Below are positions 27,717 to 37,325 of a DNA stretch of 64,000 bases, piece by piece (position 1 is the stretch's first letter; every line of letters starts with the position of its first letter). Both the position numbers and the translations under genes were made by a program. The stretch is taken from positions 2,443,893-2,507,892 of the forward strand of contig NZ_LR733413.1 in assembly GCF_902506345.1 (NCBI RefSeq). The letters are read 5' to 3'. Origin of the DNA: Flavobacterium sp. 9R (GTDB taxonomy: Bacteria; Bacteroidota; Bacteroidia; Flavobacteriales; Flavobacteriaceae). The notes beneath the pieces are model-generated. The model saw only the letters and a list, made by a program, of their open reading frames with translations. It had not been told where the DNA came from and searched no databases.

Positions 27717-28571
27717 TTATTTTGCAATTAAATGATAAATCAATACTTGCCCATCGGCTCTGATGGCGGCATAACTCAAGGTTGTAGCCGTAAGCTCTAC
27801 CAATCGAACATTTGAGAAACTAAAGCCTGAACTCCAACTGTTTGCTGGCCCCGGATGTAACATTTCTAAACCTCCATTAAGAATAATTCTATCATTTGTA
27901 AAATCGGCGGTTCTGTTATAGCTAAAGGTTCCTTTTTTAGTAGTTTTAGTAGTAGAATTAACCTCTGTTGACGTTTGTACTACGGTAACATTATAGCCTC
28001 CATTTAAATTAAAAGTAATTTCTCCCCAATCTTTGTCTTCGATTCCAGCCCAAGAAATATCTGAGAAATTAGGATACCAATTCCAATCTCCACCAACTGT
28101 GCTGTTGATGTACCCAGGACCTACAAATTCCATAGGCGCCGACATTTTTAGTATCCAAGTTTTACCCTTCACACCATTGGTTAGTAAATCCCATTTTGGA
28201 TCACTAAATAAGGTTAAATCATTTTGGCTAATCACTACTTTTTTAGGTTCGGCCACTACAATTCCACCACGAGTATAGGCTGTGAAGTTTACATAATAAG
28301 TTCCTGCAAATGGCAAAGCAATATCTGCTACTTTGTTCGTATTAAAATGCCCCAATTCATTACCTAAAGCATCGGTATAACTCCAATATGGAATAACATC
28401 CATATCCAAATTCTCTAAGGTCATGGAGTTGCTTTTGGCAGTTACCGTAAATTTTAAGTCTGCCGCAGTTTTGGTTATGGCAGGCAAGCTATTTCTATCC
28501 TCTACTGGCTCGCAAGAAAACACGGATCCTAAAGTTATTATAGCTACTAATATGTGAAGTATACGTTTCAT
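27717..28571 (-). CDS. Lipoprotein of unknown family, probable surface glycan-binding protein
   Basis: I do not recognise a catalytic family. The 284-residue protein has a lipoprotein signal ending VFSC (C20) followed by acidic residues, then an Ig/PKD-like beta-rich region at about 40-115 (YYVNFTAYTRGGIVVAEPKKVVIS). A second beta-rich region with many aromatic residues follows (WDLL, DWNWYPNFSDISWAGIEDKDWGEITFNLNGGYNV). Such Trp/Tyr-rich surfaces are common in carbohydrate binders. It directly follows susD, where surface glycan-binding proteins are usually encoded, so binding of xyloglucan at the cell surface is inferred from position. Confidence 0.7.
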   Translation of the reverse strand: MKRILHILVAIITLGSVFSCEPVEDRNSLPAITKTAADLKFTVTAKSNSMTLENLDMDVIPYWSYTDALGNELGHFNTNKVADIALPFAGTYYVNFTAYTRGGIVVAEPKKVVISQNDLTLFSDPKWDLLTNGVKGKTWILKMSAPMEFVGPGYINSTVGGDWNWYPNFSDISWAGIEDKDWGEITFNLNGGYNVTVVQTSTEVNSTTKTTKKGTFSYNRTADFTNDRIILNGGLEMLHPGPANSWSSGFSFSNVRLVELTATTLSYAAIRADGQVLIYHLIAK

Positions 28572-28593
28572 AATCGTTTGTTTTTTGAGTTAA

Positions 28594-30150
28594 TTACCAA
28601 CCTGGATTTTGTGTCATCGCACCGTTTGAAAGTAGGATTTGAGATTGAGGCAACGGAAACCAACCCAATGTTTCTGTTCTGAACGTAACATTAAATGTTG
28701 TTCCTGCACCTGTATTATCGATAGCAGCTTTTGCTACATCTACACCTTGTCTAAGCAAGTCGAAATAACGAAGGCCTTCAAGAGCTAATTCTAAACGACG
28801 CTCTTCCATAATATTGGCTTTTGTGGCCTGAACTCGATGGGTTGTATCTTTGTAAGCACGGTCGCGAACTCTGTCTAAACAAGTTTGGGCAAAAGCAAGA
28901 TTGGTATCCAAGTTTAACTCAGCAGCCATCAATAACACATCCGCAAAACGAATTACTGCATAATCTTGTACGTTGTCAATTTGGAAGTTTCCTGTTCCGT
29001 GTTCATTGGTTACAGGACAATATTTTTTCCAAGCATAACCTGTGTATTGACGTTGTTCTCTAGCCACAGGATCGAAACTTAACCCTTCGCCAGCAAAATC
29101 AATAAACGAAGCGGCTTTTCTGGTATCTCCAGTGCCATACGCATCAACTAATTTTTTATTTACTGTTGCACCTCCCCAACCTGTGCCGTAAGGGCCTATG
29201 TTTCCACCACGAGGAGCGATAAGTACTTGAAAACGGTTTCCTTCGTGAAGGTTCCAATCGCCTTTTCCTGATCCGTTGAATCGTACAGCAAAAACCATCT
29301 CCGTATTGTCTTCACCAGCAAATTGACCGAAAGAAGCTGCTAACCAAAGTTTAGCATAATCTGCTACTAAACCATGTCCGCTATTGTTTACTGCATCATT
29401 GATGTAGGTAACCGCTTGCGCTTTAGAAACGACACCTGCTAAATCTGCTTTTTTATAATATCCTGTGTAGAATAAAAACGTTCTTGCAAGATAAGCCTCA
29501 GCCGCCCATTTGGTGATACGACCATAATTGGCATTTCCAGTTTGAGAATAATTTTCGGTTCCTAAATTATCAGCAGCAAATTTCAAATCACTAGCGATTA
29601 ATTTATAGGTTTCCTCTGTAGAACTTCTAGGAGAATAATACTCGGCTGTCTTTAAAGTGTGATCTAAAGCCACGATGTCTCCAAACATTCTGGCCAACTG
29701 AAAATGGAAATGTGCTCTAAGAAATCTAGCTTCGGCTTCGTATTTGGTTTTTAATGCGGTATCAGTTCCCCAATTTACTTTATCCAAATTTTCTAATAAA
29801 ATATTGGCTCTATAAATTCCTTGGTAACCCGTTTTCCAAGCTGTAGCATTCATGTCTTTATCCGTAACAAACAAGAAACGATCCCATTCTAAATCTCCTT
29901 GCCCATCGGCAATTCCGTATCCTCCAAAACAGTTATCCGAAGCAATTTCGCTGGTAAGTAACGTATTACCATAGCCTTCTCTTTGTAGAATATCATAAAC
30001 CGCTACTAATCCTTGAAAAGCATCTTTGGGTGAGGAGTAAAAATTCTCCGTAACTAATTCAGTATACGGTTCATTCTCTAAGAAATCATCAGAACAAGAT
30101 CCCAGTGCAAACAAACTTGATACTGCGAAAAGATATATATATTTTTTCAT
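28594..30150 (-). CDS. susD-like: RagB/SusD-family glycan-binding outer-membrane lipoprotein
   Basis: Binds oligosaccharide at the cell surface and acts as the lid of the partner SusC transporter. Lipobox LGSC gives C19 followed by SDD. Tetratricopeptide-like helices typical of SusD are seen (FYSSPKDAFQGLVAVYDIL, YRANILLENLDKV, AEARFLRAHFHFQLARMFGD), and the C terminus has RRLELALEGLRYFDLLRQG and the closing LSNGAMTQNPGW. Its start is 12 nt after the susC stop, so the pair is transcribed together. Confidence 0.95.
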   Translation of the reverse strand: MKKYIYLFAVSSLFALGSCSDDFLENEPYTELVTENFYSSPKDAFQGLVAVYDILQREGYGNTLLTSEIASDNCFGGYGIADGQGDLEWDRFLFVTDKDMNATAWKTGYQGIYRANILLENLDKVNWGTDTALKTKYEAEARFLRAHFHFQLARMFGDIVALDHTLKTAEYYSPRSSTEETYKLIASDLKFAADNLGTENYSQTGNANYGRITKWAAEAYLARTFLFYTGYYKKADLAGVVSKAQAVTYINDAVNNSGHGLVADYAKLWLAASFGQFAGEDNTEMVFAVRFNGSGKGDWNLHEGNRFQVLIAPRGGNIGPYGTGWGGATVNKKLVDAYGTGDTRKAASFIDFAGEGLSFDPVAREQRQYTGYAWKKYCPVTNEHGTGNFQIDNVQDYAVIRFADVLLMAAELNLDTNLAFAQTCLDRVRDRAYKDTTHRVQATKANIMEERRLELALEGLRYFDLLRQGVDVAKAAIDNTGAGTTFNVTFRTETLGWFPLPQSQILLSNGAMTQNPGW

Positions 30151-30162
30151 GACTTTTAAAAA

Positions 30163-33100
30163 TTAAAAATTAACATTAAGACCTAACATGTATGTTCTAG
30201 GTTGAGGATAAAATCCAACATCGATTCCTTTCGCCCATGATTGGTTAGAATTTCCAAATCCAATCTCTGGATCCATTCCTTGATATTTGGTAAAGGTGAA
30301 AAGGTTATTGGCCGAACCATAAATTCTGAATTTGCTGAAGAAGCCTAAGTTCTTGGTCAATTTTGTCAAATCGCAACCAATAGTTATACTTTTGATTCTA
30401 AAGAAATCCGAATCTTGAATGTACAAATCAGAGAATTTAGTGTAATTCCCGTTAGCATCTGTTCCGTAAGTCATTCTTGGAATTTTGTTTGAAGTTCCTT
30501 CAGTAGTCCAACGGTCTAAGATAGTAGTAGTAAAATTGTTGTAAGCACGAGTATAATCATGAACTCCAAAAGCATTTTGACCACCCGCTACTCCATAGGT
30601 ATAGATTGAAAAATCAAACGCTTTGTACGATAAGTCCATACTCAAACCATAAGTAAAGTCTGGGTTAGGGTCTCCAATTTTAGTTTTATCATTAGCATCG
30701 ATTTTTCCGTCACCGTTCAAGTCGACAAAACGAACATCTCCAGGTACCGCATTAGGCTGAACAGAAGTCAACTCTGAGGTATTTTGAAAAATTCCGTCGG
30801 TTTTTAATCCATAAAAATAACCGATAGGTTGCCCTACTTCTACACGATTCATTTCGTCTAATCCTTGGAATAACAAATTAGATTCTCCATGAATAATGCC
30901 TTCGGTATTAGCAATTCGCAATACTTCATTTTTATTGAATGAACCATTGGCGTTTACTGAAAAACTCCATCCATCACCAAAAGAAGTTCTGTATCCTAAT
31001 GCCAATTCAAAACCTTTATTGCTCACGTCTCCACCATTAATAAATGGTGCTGCTGCTCCTGCAATATCTGGTACCGATGCTTGTACTAACCAGTCTTTTG
31101 TAGTTTTATCATAGTAATCAAACGATATCGTAAGCGAAGAAAACAAAGTCGCGTCGAATCCTAAATCTAACTGCTCAGAAGTTTCCCATTTGATGTCTGG
31201 ATTTTCTAAAGCATCTGGGCTCGCTCCAACTTCTAAAGCTGTTCCTCCAGTTCCAAAATGGTAGTTTTTATCATAAGTACTAATCGTTGACATATAAGCA
31301 AATCGTTTGGCAAATTGATCGTTACCGTTTTGTCCCCAGCTCGCTCTAACTTTTAAGCTTTTCAATACTTTGTTTTCTGGGAAAAAGCTCTCTTTATCTA
31401 CATTCCAACCTGCTGAAAAAGCGGGAAAAATTGCATATTTATTATTAGGTCCAAATTCTGAAGATCCGTCTCTACGAATGGTCGCTGACAATAAATATTT
31501 GTTTTGATAATCATACAAGAAACGACCAAAATACGATTGAATAGAATAATCTGTTCTATTACCCGCCACTGTATTAGACGTTTGATCCGTTGCATTACTC
31601 AAATAAGCATATTTAAATCCTTCGCGAGTTAAGTTTCTTCCCGTTGCACTTACATAATCGGAAGTGTTGTCTTTGGCTGAAGTACCAATCAAAAGGTCAA
31701 AATGATGTGCATCATTTATAGAAGCTTTGTATTGTAGTGTATTTTCGAAAATCCAACCCAATCCTTTGTTCGCACTTTGATTTACACTAGAAACATCGTT
31801 GTTATTGTTCGATGACAAACGGTAGATTGGAGTATAAGAACGGTAGGTGCTATTAGTGATATCTACCCCAAAGCTGGTTCTGAAAGTGAAGTTTTTCAAA
31901 AATTTAGCTTCTGCAAAAATATTCCCTACGTAGCGGTCAATTTTATTTTCGTTGAAGTTGTTGTAGTATAAAGCACCAAGCGGGTTACTAACATCTGCTG
32001 AAACTATAGAATTAGCAAAACCTCCATTTGCATCATAAGCAGCATCAATAGGTGCAGCATTCAAGAACGCTCTAATACTGTTATTGTAGATTCCGTCATC
32101 TGAAATTCCGCTTCCTTTAATGTTAGCAAAAGAGAAGTTCTCACCAATTTTCAAATGACCTTCGATGATTTCTGAAGTTGAGTTTACATTAAAAGTGATA
32201 CGATCATATTTGGACTGATTGGTTTGACTACCAATTATACCGTCTTGACCATAATAAGAAATACCTGTAGCAATAGTTGATTTTTTGTCTCCCCCTGTTA
32301 TCATCAAAGAGTGATTTTGTTTTATAGCTCCCTCATTGAACAAATAGTCTTGCCAATCTGTATTTGGAAAAGCTGCAATTTGTGATTGAGAATACAACGG
32401 CGCCATACCTGAGTTTACTCTTCCTTCGTTGATAATGGTAGTATACTCTTTAGTATTCAATAAATCCAAACGTTTGGCAATTTGTTGGAAACCTGTGTAA
32501 CTGTTAAATGACACATTCATTTTTCCATCTTTTCCTTTTTTGGTGGTTACCAAAACTACTCCATTTGCGGCTCTTGCTCCATAGATAGAAGCCGCTGCTG
32601 CATCTTTAAGAATATCTACCCTTTCTATTGAAGAAGGATCCAAATACCCAATTCCGTTATCGATTACCACTCCATCTACCACATAAAGCGGAGAATTATT
32701 TCCTGCGGTACCTACCCCACGAATGTTCACTACCATTCCTGCTCCGGGCTGACCAGAAGTAGAAGTAATCGACACCCCTGTACTTTGCCCTTGCAAAGCA
32801 TTAACAACATCTAAGCTGTTTACATTTTGAATATCTTTTGCGCCAACTACAGATGTGGAAGCAGTAGATACTTTTTTCTTTTGAGTACCGTACCCAATAA
32901 CAACAATCTCCTTTAGTTCGGCAGTTTCTTGCTGAAGATAAATATCGATATTGGTTTGATTGTTTATGTTTACTCGTTGGGTTCTATACCCTACAAAACT
33001 TACTAATAAGACATCATTTGGTTTGGCATTAATTTTAAAGGTTCCATCAAAACCAGTACTAGTGCTAGTTTTTGAACCTTGTATTGTAATACCTGCACCA

Positions 33101-33249
33101 GAAACTTCTAAATTATCGTTTGAAGTGTATACTTTTCCTGTAACAGAAATAGTACGGTCTTGTGCATAACCAGATTGTAGCATAAAAATGCTCAATAATA
33201 GCGTCATACAAAAGGAAAGCATTGTCGCTATACCATAATTTCTTTTCAT
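30163..33249 (-). CDS. susC-like: SusC/RagA-family TonB-dependent outer-membrane transporter
   Basis: TonB-dependent pore that imports oligosaccharides through the outer membrane with its SusD partner. The ATG at 33249 is chosen over an upstream TTG because it starts a normal signal peptide ending SGYAQD; length is 1028 residues. Domain order is carboxypeptidase-D-regulatory-like domain (SVTGKVYTSNDNLEVSGAGITIQG), TonB box region (ELKEIVVIGYGTQ), plug (VDGVVIDNGIGYLDPSSIERVDILKDAAAASIYGARAANGVV), then beta-barrel ending MLGLNVNF. It lies 46 nt after xylA. Confidence 0.95.
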   Translation of the reverse strand: MKRNYGIATMLSFCMTLLLSIFMLQSGYAQDRTISVTGKVYTSNDNLEVSGAGITIQGSKTSTSTGFDGTFKINAKPNDVLLVSFVGYRTQRVNINNQTNIDIYLQQETAELKEIVVIGYGTQKKKVSTASTSVVGAKDIQNVNSLDVVNALQGQSTGVSITSTSGQPGAGMVVNIRGVGTAGNNSPLYVVDGVVIDNGIGYLDPSSIERVDILKDAAAASIYGARAANGVVLVTTKKGKDGKMNVSFNSYTGFQQIAKRLDLLNTKEYTTIINEGRVNSGMAPLYSQSQIAAFPNTDWQDYLFNEGAIKQNHSLMITGGDKKSTIATGISYYGQDGIIGSQTNQSKYDRITFNVNSTSEIIEGHLKIGENFSFANIKGSGISDDGIYNNSIRAFLNAAPIDAAYDANGGFANSIVSADVSNPLGALYYNNFNENKIDRYVGNIFAEAKFLKNFTFRTSFGVDITNSTYRSYTPIYRLSSNNNNDVSSVNQSANKGLGWIFENTLQYKASINDAHHFDLLIGTSAKDNTSDYVSATGRNLTREGFKYAYLSNATDQTSNTVAGNRTDYSIQSYFGRFLYDYQNKYLLSATIRRDGSSEFGPNNKYAIFPAFSAGWNVDKESFFPENKVLKSLKVRASWGQNGNDQFAKRFAYMSTISTYDKNYHFGTGGTALEVGASPDALENPDIKWETSEQLDLGFDATLFSSLTISFDYYDKTTKDWLVQASVPDIAGAAAPFINGGDVSNKGFELALGYRTSFGDGWSFSVNANGSFNKNEVLRIANTEGIIHGESNLLFQGLDEMNRVEVGQPIGYFYGLKTDGIFQNTSELTSVQPNAVPGDVRFVDLNGDGKIDANDKTKIGDPNPDFTYGLSMDLSYKAFDFSIYTYGVAGGQNAFGVHDYTRAYNNFTTTILDRWTTEGTSNKIPRMTYGTDANGNYTKFSDLYIQDSDFFRIKSITIGCDLTKLTKNLGFFSKFRIYGSANNLFTFTKYQGMDPEIGFGNSNQSWAKGIDVGFYPQPRTYMLGLNVNF

Positions 33250-33295
33250 GATTTTTGAGTGATTGGTTAATTTTTTAATTTTCAAAGGTGTTTAG

Positions 33296-34618
33296 CTAAT
33301 AAGCATTCGATACGATTTGCTCGAATAATTCTTGTTTACCACTAATGGGTTGAGGTTCTCCGTTTGCACGAGCGATTTGGCTTAATTCTTCAAGAGACAA
33401 TTCTCCTTTTTCGAATTTGGCACCATTTCCGCTGTCAAATGATCCGTAACGCTGAGCGCGTAGTTTTTTGTAATTGGTGTTTTGTAGTATATGATCAGCA
33501 CAAATAAGTCCGCGGGCAAAAATGTCCATTCCTGCTATGTGTGCAATAAACTTGTCCTCTAAATCGATTGAATTTCTTCGCACTTTAGCATCAAAATTGA
33601 TTCCGCCTCCACGAATTCCGCCACCTTCTAAGATGACCAACATAGCTTGTGTAATCTCATAAATATCAACTGGAAATTGATCGGTATCCCAACCATTTTG
33701 ATAATCTCCTCGATTGGCATCAATACTTCCTAACATTCCTGCATCTACCGCAACTTGTAATTCGTGTTCAAAAGAGTGTCCCGCAAGCGTAGCGTGATTA
33801 ACTTCAAGATTTAGTTTAAAATCATCTTGCAAACCGTATTTGTTTAAGAAACCTAAAGAAGTAGCTGCATCAAAATCATATTGATGTTTCATTGGTTCCA
33901 TAGGTTTTGGTTCGATTAAGAAAGTACCTTTGAAACCTTGTTTACGCGCATAGTCTTTACAAAGGTTCAAAAACTGTCCCATGTGGTCTAGTTCACGCTT
34001 CATATTGGTATTCAAAAGACTTATGTATCCTTCGCGTCCTCCCCAAAAAACATAATTCTCACCTCCTAAAGCAATAGTAGCATCGATAGCTATTTTGGCT
34101 TGACCCGCAGCATAAGCCACCACGTCAAAATTAGGATTGGTAGAAGCACCGTTCATATAACGAGGATTGCTAAATAAGTTTGAAGTTCCCCACAACAATT
34201 TAATTCCAGATTCTTGTTGTTTTTGTTTAGCATAGTCCACCATAGTATGAATGCGCTTTTCAAATGCAGCCAATGTAGGTGCTTCATCTACCACATCTAC
34301 ATCATGAAAACAGTAAAAAGGCATTCCTAATTTGCTCATAAATTCAAAAGCAGCGTCCATTTTATCTTGGGCTTTCAAAATCGCATCTTCATTTTTATTC
34401 CAAGAGAATTTCTCTGTCGAACTACCAAAAGGATCTCCTCCAGTATTGCATAGTGTGTGCCAATAGGCCATAGAAAAACGCAAATGTTCTTTTAACGTTT
34501 TTCCTGCCACTACTCTATTTTCATCATACCATTTAAAAGCAAGAGGATTATCACTTTCTCTGCCTTCAAAGCGGATGGTATCCATATTTTTAAAATAAGC
34601 TTGTTGTGTTGTATTCAT
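33296..34618 (-). CDS. xylA: Xylose isomerase
   Basis: Converts D-xylose to D-xylulose in the cytoplasm. The 440 residues match class II xylose isomerases. Motifs include [63 protein letters not shown] and [19 protein letters not shown], which carry the metal-binding Glu, Asp and His residues. Its ATG overlaps the xylB stop by one base. Its place before susC links xylose released by the GH31 enzyme to pentose metabolism. Confidence 0.97.
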   Translation of the reverse strand: MNTTQQAYFKNMDTIRFEGRESDNPLAFKWYDENRVVAGKTLKEHLRFSMAYWHTLCNTGGDPFGSSTEKFSWNKNEDAILKAQDKMDAAFEFMSKLGMPFYCFHDVDVVDEAPTLAAFEKRIHTMVDYAKQKQQESGIKLLWGTSNLFSNPRYMNGASTNPNFDVVAYAAGQAKIAIDATIALGGENYVFWGGREGYISLLNTNMKRELDHMGQFLNLCKDYARKQGFKGTFLIEPKPMEPMKHQYDFDAATSLGFLNKYGLQDDFKLNLEVNHATLAGHSFEHELQVAVDAGMLGSIDANRGDYQNGWDTDQFPVDIYEITQAMLVILEGGGIRGGGINFDAKVRRNSIDLEDKFIAHIAGMDIFARGLICADHILQNTNYKKLRAQRYGSFDSGNGAKFEKGELSLEELSQIARANGEPQPISGKQELFEQIVSNAY

Positions 34619-36111
34619 TATATTTCGGTATTAATATTATTTTTCCATTCTTGATAAATCTCTTGGTATTGGTCGGATGCGCTTTTGGATGGTTCTGTTC
34701 GTTCCAAACATTGCAACCCTTCAAAGGCTTGTTCCAGAGAGTCATAAAAGCCAAAGCCATAAGCGGCGCCACGAGCAGCACCCTCTGCCCCCGAAGTATT
34801 GTATAATTCTAAAGTAGTTTGTGTGGTATTGACAAAAATTTCTCTAAACACCGGACTCAAAAACAAGTTGGCTTTTCCAGCACGAACCACATCTCCTGAA
34901 GCACCTACAGCTTTCATTACATCAAAACCATAGTTCATCGCAAAGACAATTCCTTCGCAAGCTGAACGAACAAGATCGCTGGGTTGATGGATGTTGAAAT
35001 TGAGATTTTGAATACCCGAAGTCGCCTTTTTGTTATTAAAGATGCGCTCCACACCGTTACCAAAAGGATAAAAACGTAAGCCTTCGCTACCTGCTTTTAC
35101 TTTGGCTGCCTCGGCATTTAATCGTTCATAGGCTATGAGTGTGTCACGATCTACCGACATTACTTTGCGCAACCATTGGTACAAAATTCCTGACCCATTG
35201 ATACAAAGCATTACTCCATTATTTTTTTGGGCTTCGGTATTATTTACATGCAAAAAAGTATTGATGCGGTTTTCTTTGTCATAAATATCTTGATTGCTTA
35301 CTGCATAAACTACCGCCGATGTTCCCGCTGTGGTAGCAACTTCACCTGGTCGAAGTACATTCAACGACAAAGCATTGTTAGGTTGATCTCCTGCTCGATA
35401 CGTAATTTTTGCTGTTGGATTCAATCCTAATTCTGAGGCAACGCTTGGATCTATTGTAGCTTGGTGGCCAAAATTGGGAACAATTTCCGGAATGAGTGCA
35501 TCAGGAAGTCCCATGGCTTGAAGTACTTCTGTAGCCAATCTACCTTTAGAGAAATTCCACAAAGCCGCTTCAGACAAACCCGAAGTACTTATTTGTGCTT
35601 TCCCTGATAATTTTGCAGCTATAAAATCGCCAGGTAGCATCATATAGACTGCTTTTTCAAAAACTTCTGGTTGATGCGTTTGTACCCATTTCAACTTTGA
35701 AGCCGTAAAATTGCCTGGACTTCCTAAAATTTGTTGCTGGCAAAAGTCGTGTCCCATTTCATCATAAATGGAATTTCCAATAGCTGCCGCGCGACTGTCG
35801 CACCAAATAATAGAAGAACGAACTGGATTCAACGCTGCATCCGTCAGTACCAATCCATGCATTTGGTACGCGATACCAATTCCTTCTATTTTTTTTAAAT
35901 CAATGCCTTGTTGACTCGACAATAACTGAATGCCATTTTTTACATACTGCCACCACAGATTAGGGTCTTGCTCGGCCCAACCAAATTGCGGTGCGTGAAT
36001 ATCCATTTCAAATTCTGGGACACTTACTGCCGCAATGGCTTTTCCTTTTTCGGCATCCACTACCGAAAGTTTTATCGAAGAGCTTCCCAAATCTATTCCT
36101 AAAAAGTACAT
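34618..36111 (-). CDS. xylB: Xylulokinase (FGGY family)
   Basis: Phosphorylates D-xylulose to xylulose 5-phosphate. The start at 36111 is chosen because [14 protein letters not shown] then forms the N terminus, as usual for FGGY kinases; a longer reading adds a Lys-rich tail with no family similarity. Length is 497 residues. The ATP-binding [10 protein letters not shown], the central [15 protein letters not shown], and the [13 protein letters not shown] phosphate loop are present. It is the first gene of the long reverse operon. Confidence 0.95.
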   Translation of the reverse strand: MYFLGIDLGSSSIKLSVVDAEKGKAIAAVSVPEFEMDIHAPQFGWAEQDPNLWWQYVKNGIQLLSSQQGIDLKKIEGIGIAYQMHGLVLTDAALNPVRSSIIWCDSRAAAIGNSIYDEMGHDFCQQQILGSPGNFTASKLKWVQTHQPEVFEKAVYMMLPGDFIAAKLSGKAQISTSGLSEAALWNFSKGRLATEVLQAMGLPDALIPEIVPNFGHQATIDPSVASELGLNPTAKITYRAGDQPNNALSLNVLRPGEVATTAGTSAVVYAVSNQDIYDKENRINTFLHVNNTEAQKNNGVMLCINGSGILYQWLRKVMSVDRDTLIAYERLNAEAAKVKAGSEGLRFYPFGNGVERIFNNKKATSGIQNLNFNIHQPSDLVRSACEGIVFAMNYGFDVMKAVGASGDVVRAGKANLFLSPVFREIFVNTTQTTLELYNTSGAEGAARGAAYGFGFYDSLEQAFEGLQCLERTEPSKSASDQYQEIYQEWKNNINTEI

Positions 36112-36193
36112 ATGCTTCTTTTTTTTCGATGATAAATCATCCTTTTTTAATCTTTTGGTCAAATCAACCTTAAGCTTATGGTTAATTTGACTA

Positions 36194-36225
36194 CAAGTAT
36201 AATTCAAATTTTGATATTAACAAAA
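36194..36225 (-). promoter_or_regulatory. Probable promoter of the xylB-to-GH95 operon
   Basis: On the reverse strand, TTTTG (complement of 36221-36225) is followed after 19 nt by TATACTTG (complement of 36194-36201). This is close to the Bacteroidota -33 TTTG and -7 TAnnTTTG pair with correct spacing. The hexamer TACAAG occurs at 36192-36197, 36229-36234 and 36498-36503, the first two flanking this promoter, and could be half-sites for the divergent Nudix regulator. The remainder of the 394-nt intergenic region (36112-36505) shows only A/T-rich sequence. Confidence 0.5.
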
Positions 36226-36505
36226 TTTTACAAGTTGTTTTTTTTGAATTAGATAATTTAAAGCATTAAAAAATAGACATATAACAAAACAAGAACTGAA
36301 AACCCTTGAAAAACCTGAAAAAAAACCACTACATATTTAATTCAGAAATCGTTTTCTTGATTGGACCCAAAGCAGTATAAATCATCTATTACTTACATTT
36401 TATAGAGAAAACCGCATATTCTATTTTGTATTCATTACTAAATAATTACGCGTTCCCATCAGATTACATTTTTATTTATTTATTTTGTAAAAAAATCTAC
36501 AAGAA

Positions 36506-37213
36506 ATGGTAAGAGAAGAAGCATTAGCCAAAACAGAACACGCCGCTATGAATGCCATTACCATTGACTGTGTTATCTTTGGTTTTGACAATGGTATACT
36601 CGAAGTACTTTTAGTTGAACACGCTGAGGGGATTAGTAAAGGAAAATGGGCGTTGCCTGGAGGGTGGATAAAAAAGAAAGAGAGCATTGATGACGCGGCT
36701 CACCGTTTGCTAGCCGATCTCACAGGACTGGATAATATTTACCTAGAACAGCTAAAAGCGTTTGGAGAACCCAATCGTTTTCCATTAAGAAGGGTTATCA
36801 CCATTGGCTATTATGCCTTAATCAAAAAAGAAGATTACAACATTAAAGCCGGTTTTACAGCATCGGACGCTAAATGGTACCGAATTAATGAAATCCCCAA
36901 TTTAATTTACGACCACAACGAGATTCTAAACTATAGCTTAACTCATTTACGCAACCGAGTACGACAAGCTCCAATAGGTTTCAACCTCCTCCCCGAAAAA
37001 TTTACCTTGCTCCAACTTATGCATCTTTACGAAGAAATTCTTGGGATAGAAATGGATAAATCCAACTTTAGACGTAAAATATTGCATATGAAATTGCTTG
37101 TGGCATTAGACGAAAAGCAACAAGATGTATCGCATAGAGCAGCAAAATTGTACAAATTTGATCCAGCTATTTATGACAAATTAACCAAAAAAGGATTCAA
37201 TTTTGAGTTCTAA
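36506..37213 (+). CDS. Nudix-type transcriptional regulator, likely of xylose/xyloglucan genes
   Basis: Layout is an N-terminal Nudix-like domain (about residues 15-145) and a C-terminal winged-helix domain (about 155-230; LLPEKFTLLQLMHLYEEILGIEMDKSNFRRKI), as in NrtR/AraR-type regulators of Bacteroidota. The Nudix box is degenerate: GGWIKKKESIDDAAHRLLADLTGL keeps G, E and R but loses the REuxEE acids, so it is expected to sense a ligand and not hydrolyse it. It is divergent from xylB, so control of the xyloglucan operon, with a xylose-related effector, is likely (inference). A paralog lies at 61802-62491. Confidence 0.88.
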   Translation: MVREEALAKTEHAAMNAITIDCVIFGFDNGILEVLLVEHAEGISKGKWALPGGWIKKKESIDDAAHRLLADLTGLDNIYLEQLKAFGEPNRFPLRRVITIGYYALIKKEDYNIKAGFTASDAKWYRINEIPNLIYDHNEILNYSLTHLRNRVRQAPIGFNLLPEKFTLLQLMHLYEEILGIEMDKSNFRRKILHMKLLVALDEKQQDVSHRAAKLYKFDPAIYDKLTKKGFNFEF

Positions 37214-37237
37214 ATCATAATCCAAATACATACATTT

Positions 37238-37286
37238 ATACTCAATACCATTGTCTTTTGATAAAACAACGGTATTGAGTATTTTT
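37238..37286 (+). terminator. Intrinsic terminator after the Nudix regulator
   Basis: Perfect 12-bp stem ATACTCAATACC (37238-37249) and GGTATTGAGTAT (37271-37282) with a 21-base loop, followed by TTTT. Confidence 0.8.
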
Positions 37287-37325
37287 ATATCGCTCTAATC
37301 CTATCTATTAACCAAACCAACCACA

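Noticed and set aside
33250..33285. Longer N terminus for susC starting at TTG
   Set aside because: The ATG at 33249 gives a standard signal peptide; the extension adds charged residues ahead of it. Similar reasoning removed the GTG extensions of GH2 (27672) and galK (45577) and the TTG extension of the GntR-type gene (57711).
36112..36207. N-terminal extension of xylulokinase
   Set aside because: The added 32 residues are Lys-rich with no FGGY similarity, and they would run through the region expected to hold the operon leader.
36506..37213. Nudix hydrolase as a metabolic enzyme
   Set aside because: The Nudix box lacks the needed acidic residues and a winged-helix domain follows, so it is a regulator. 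The same applies at 61802-62491.
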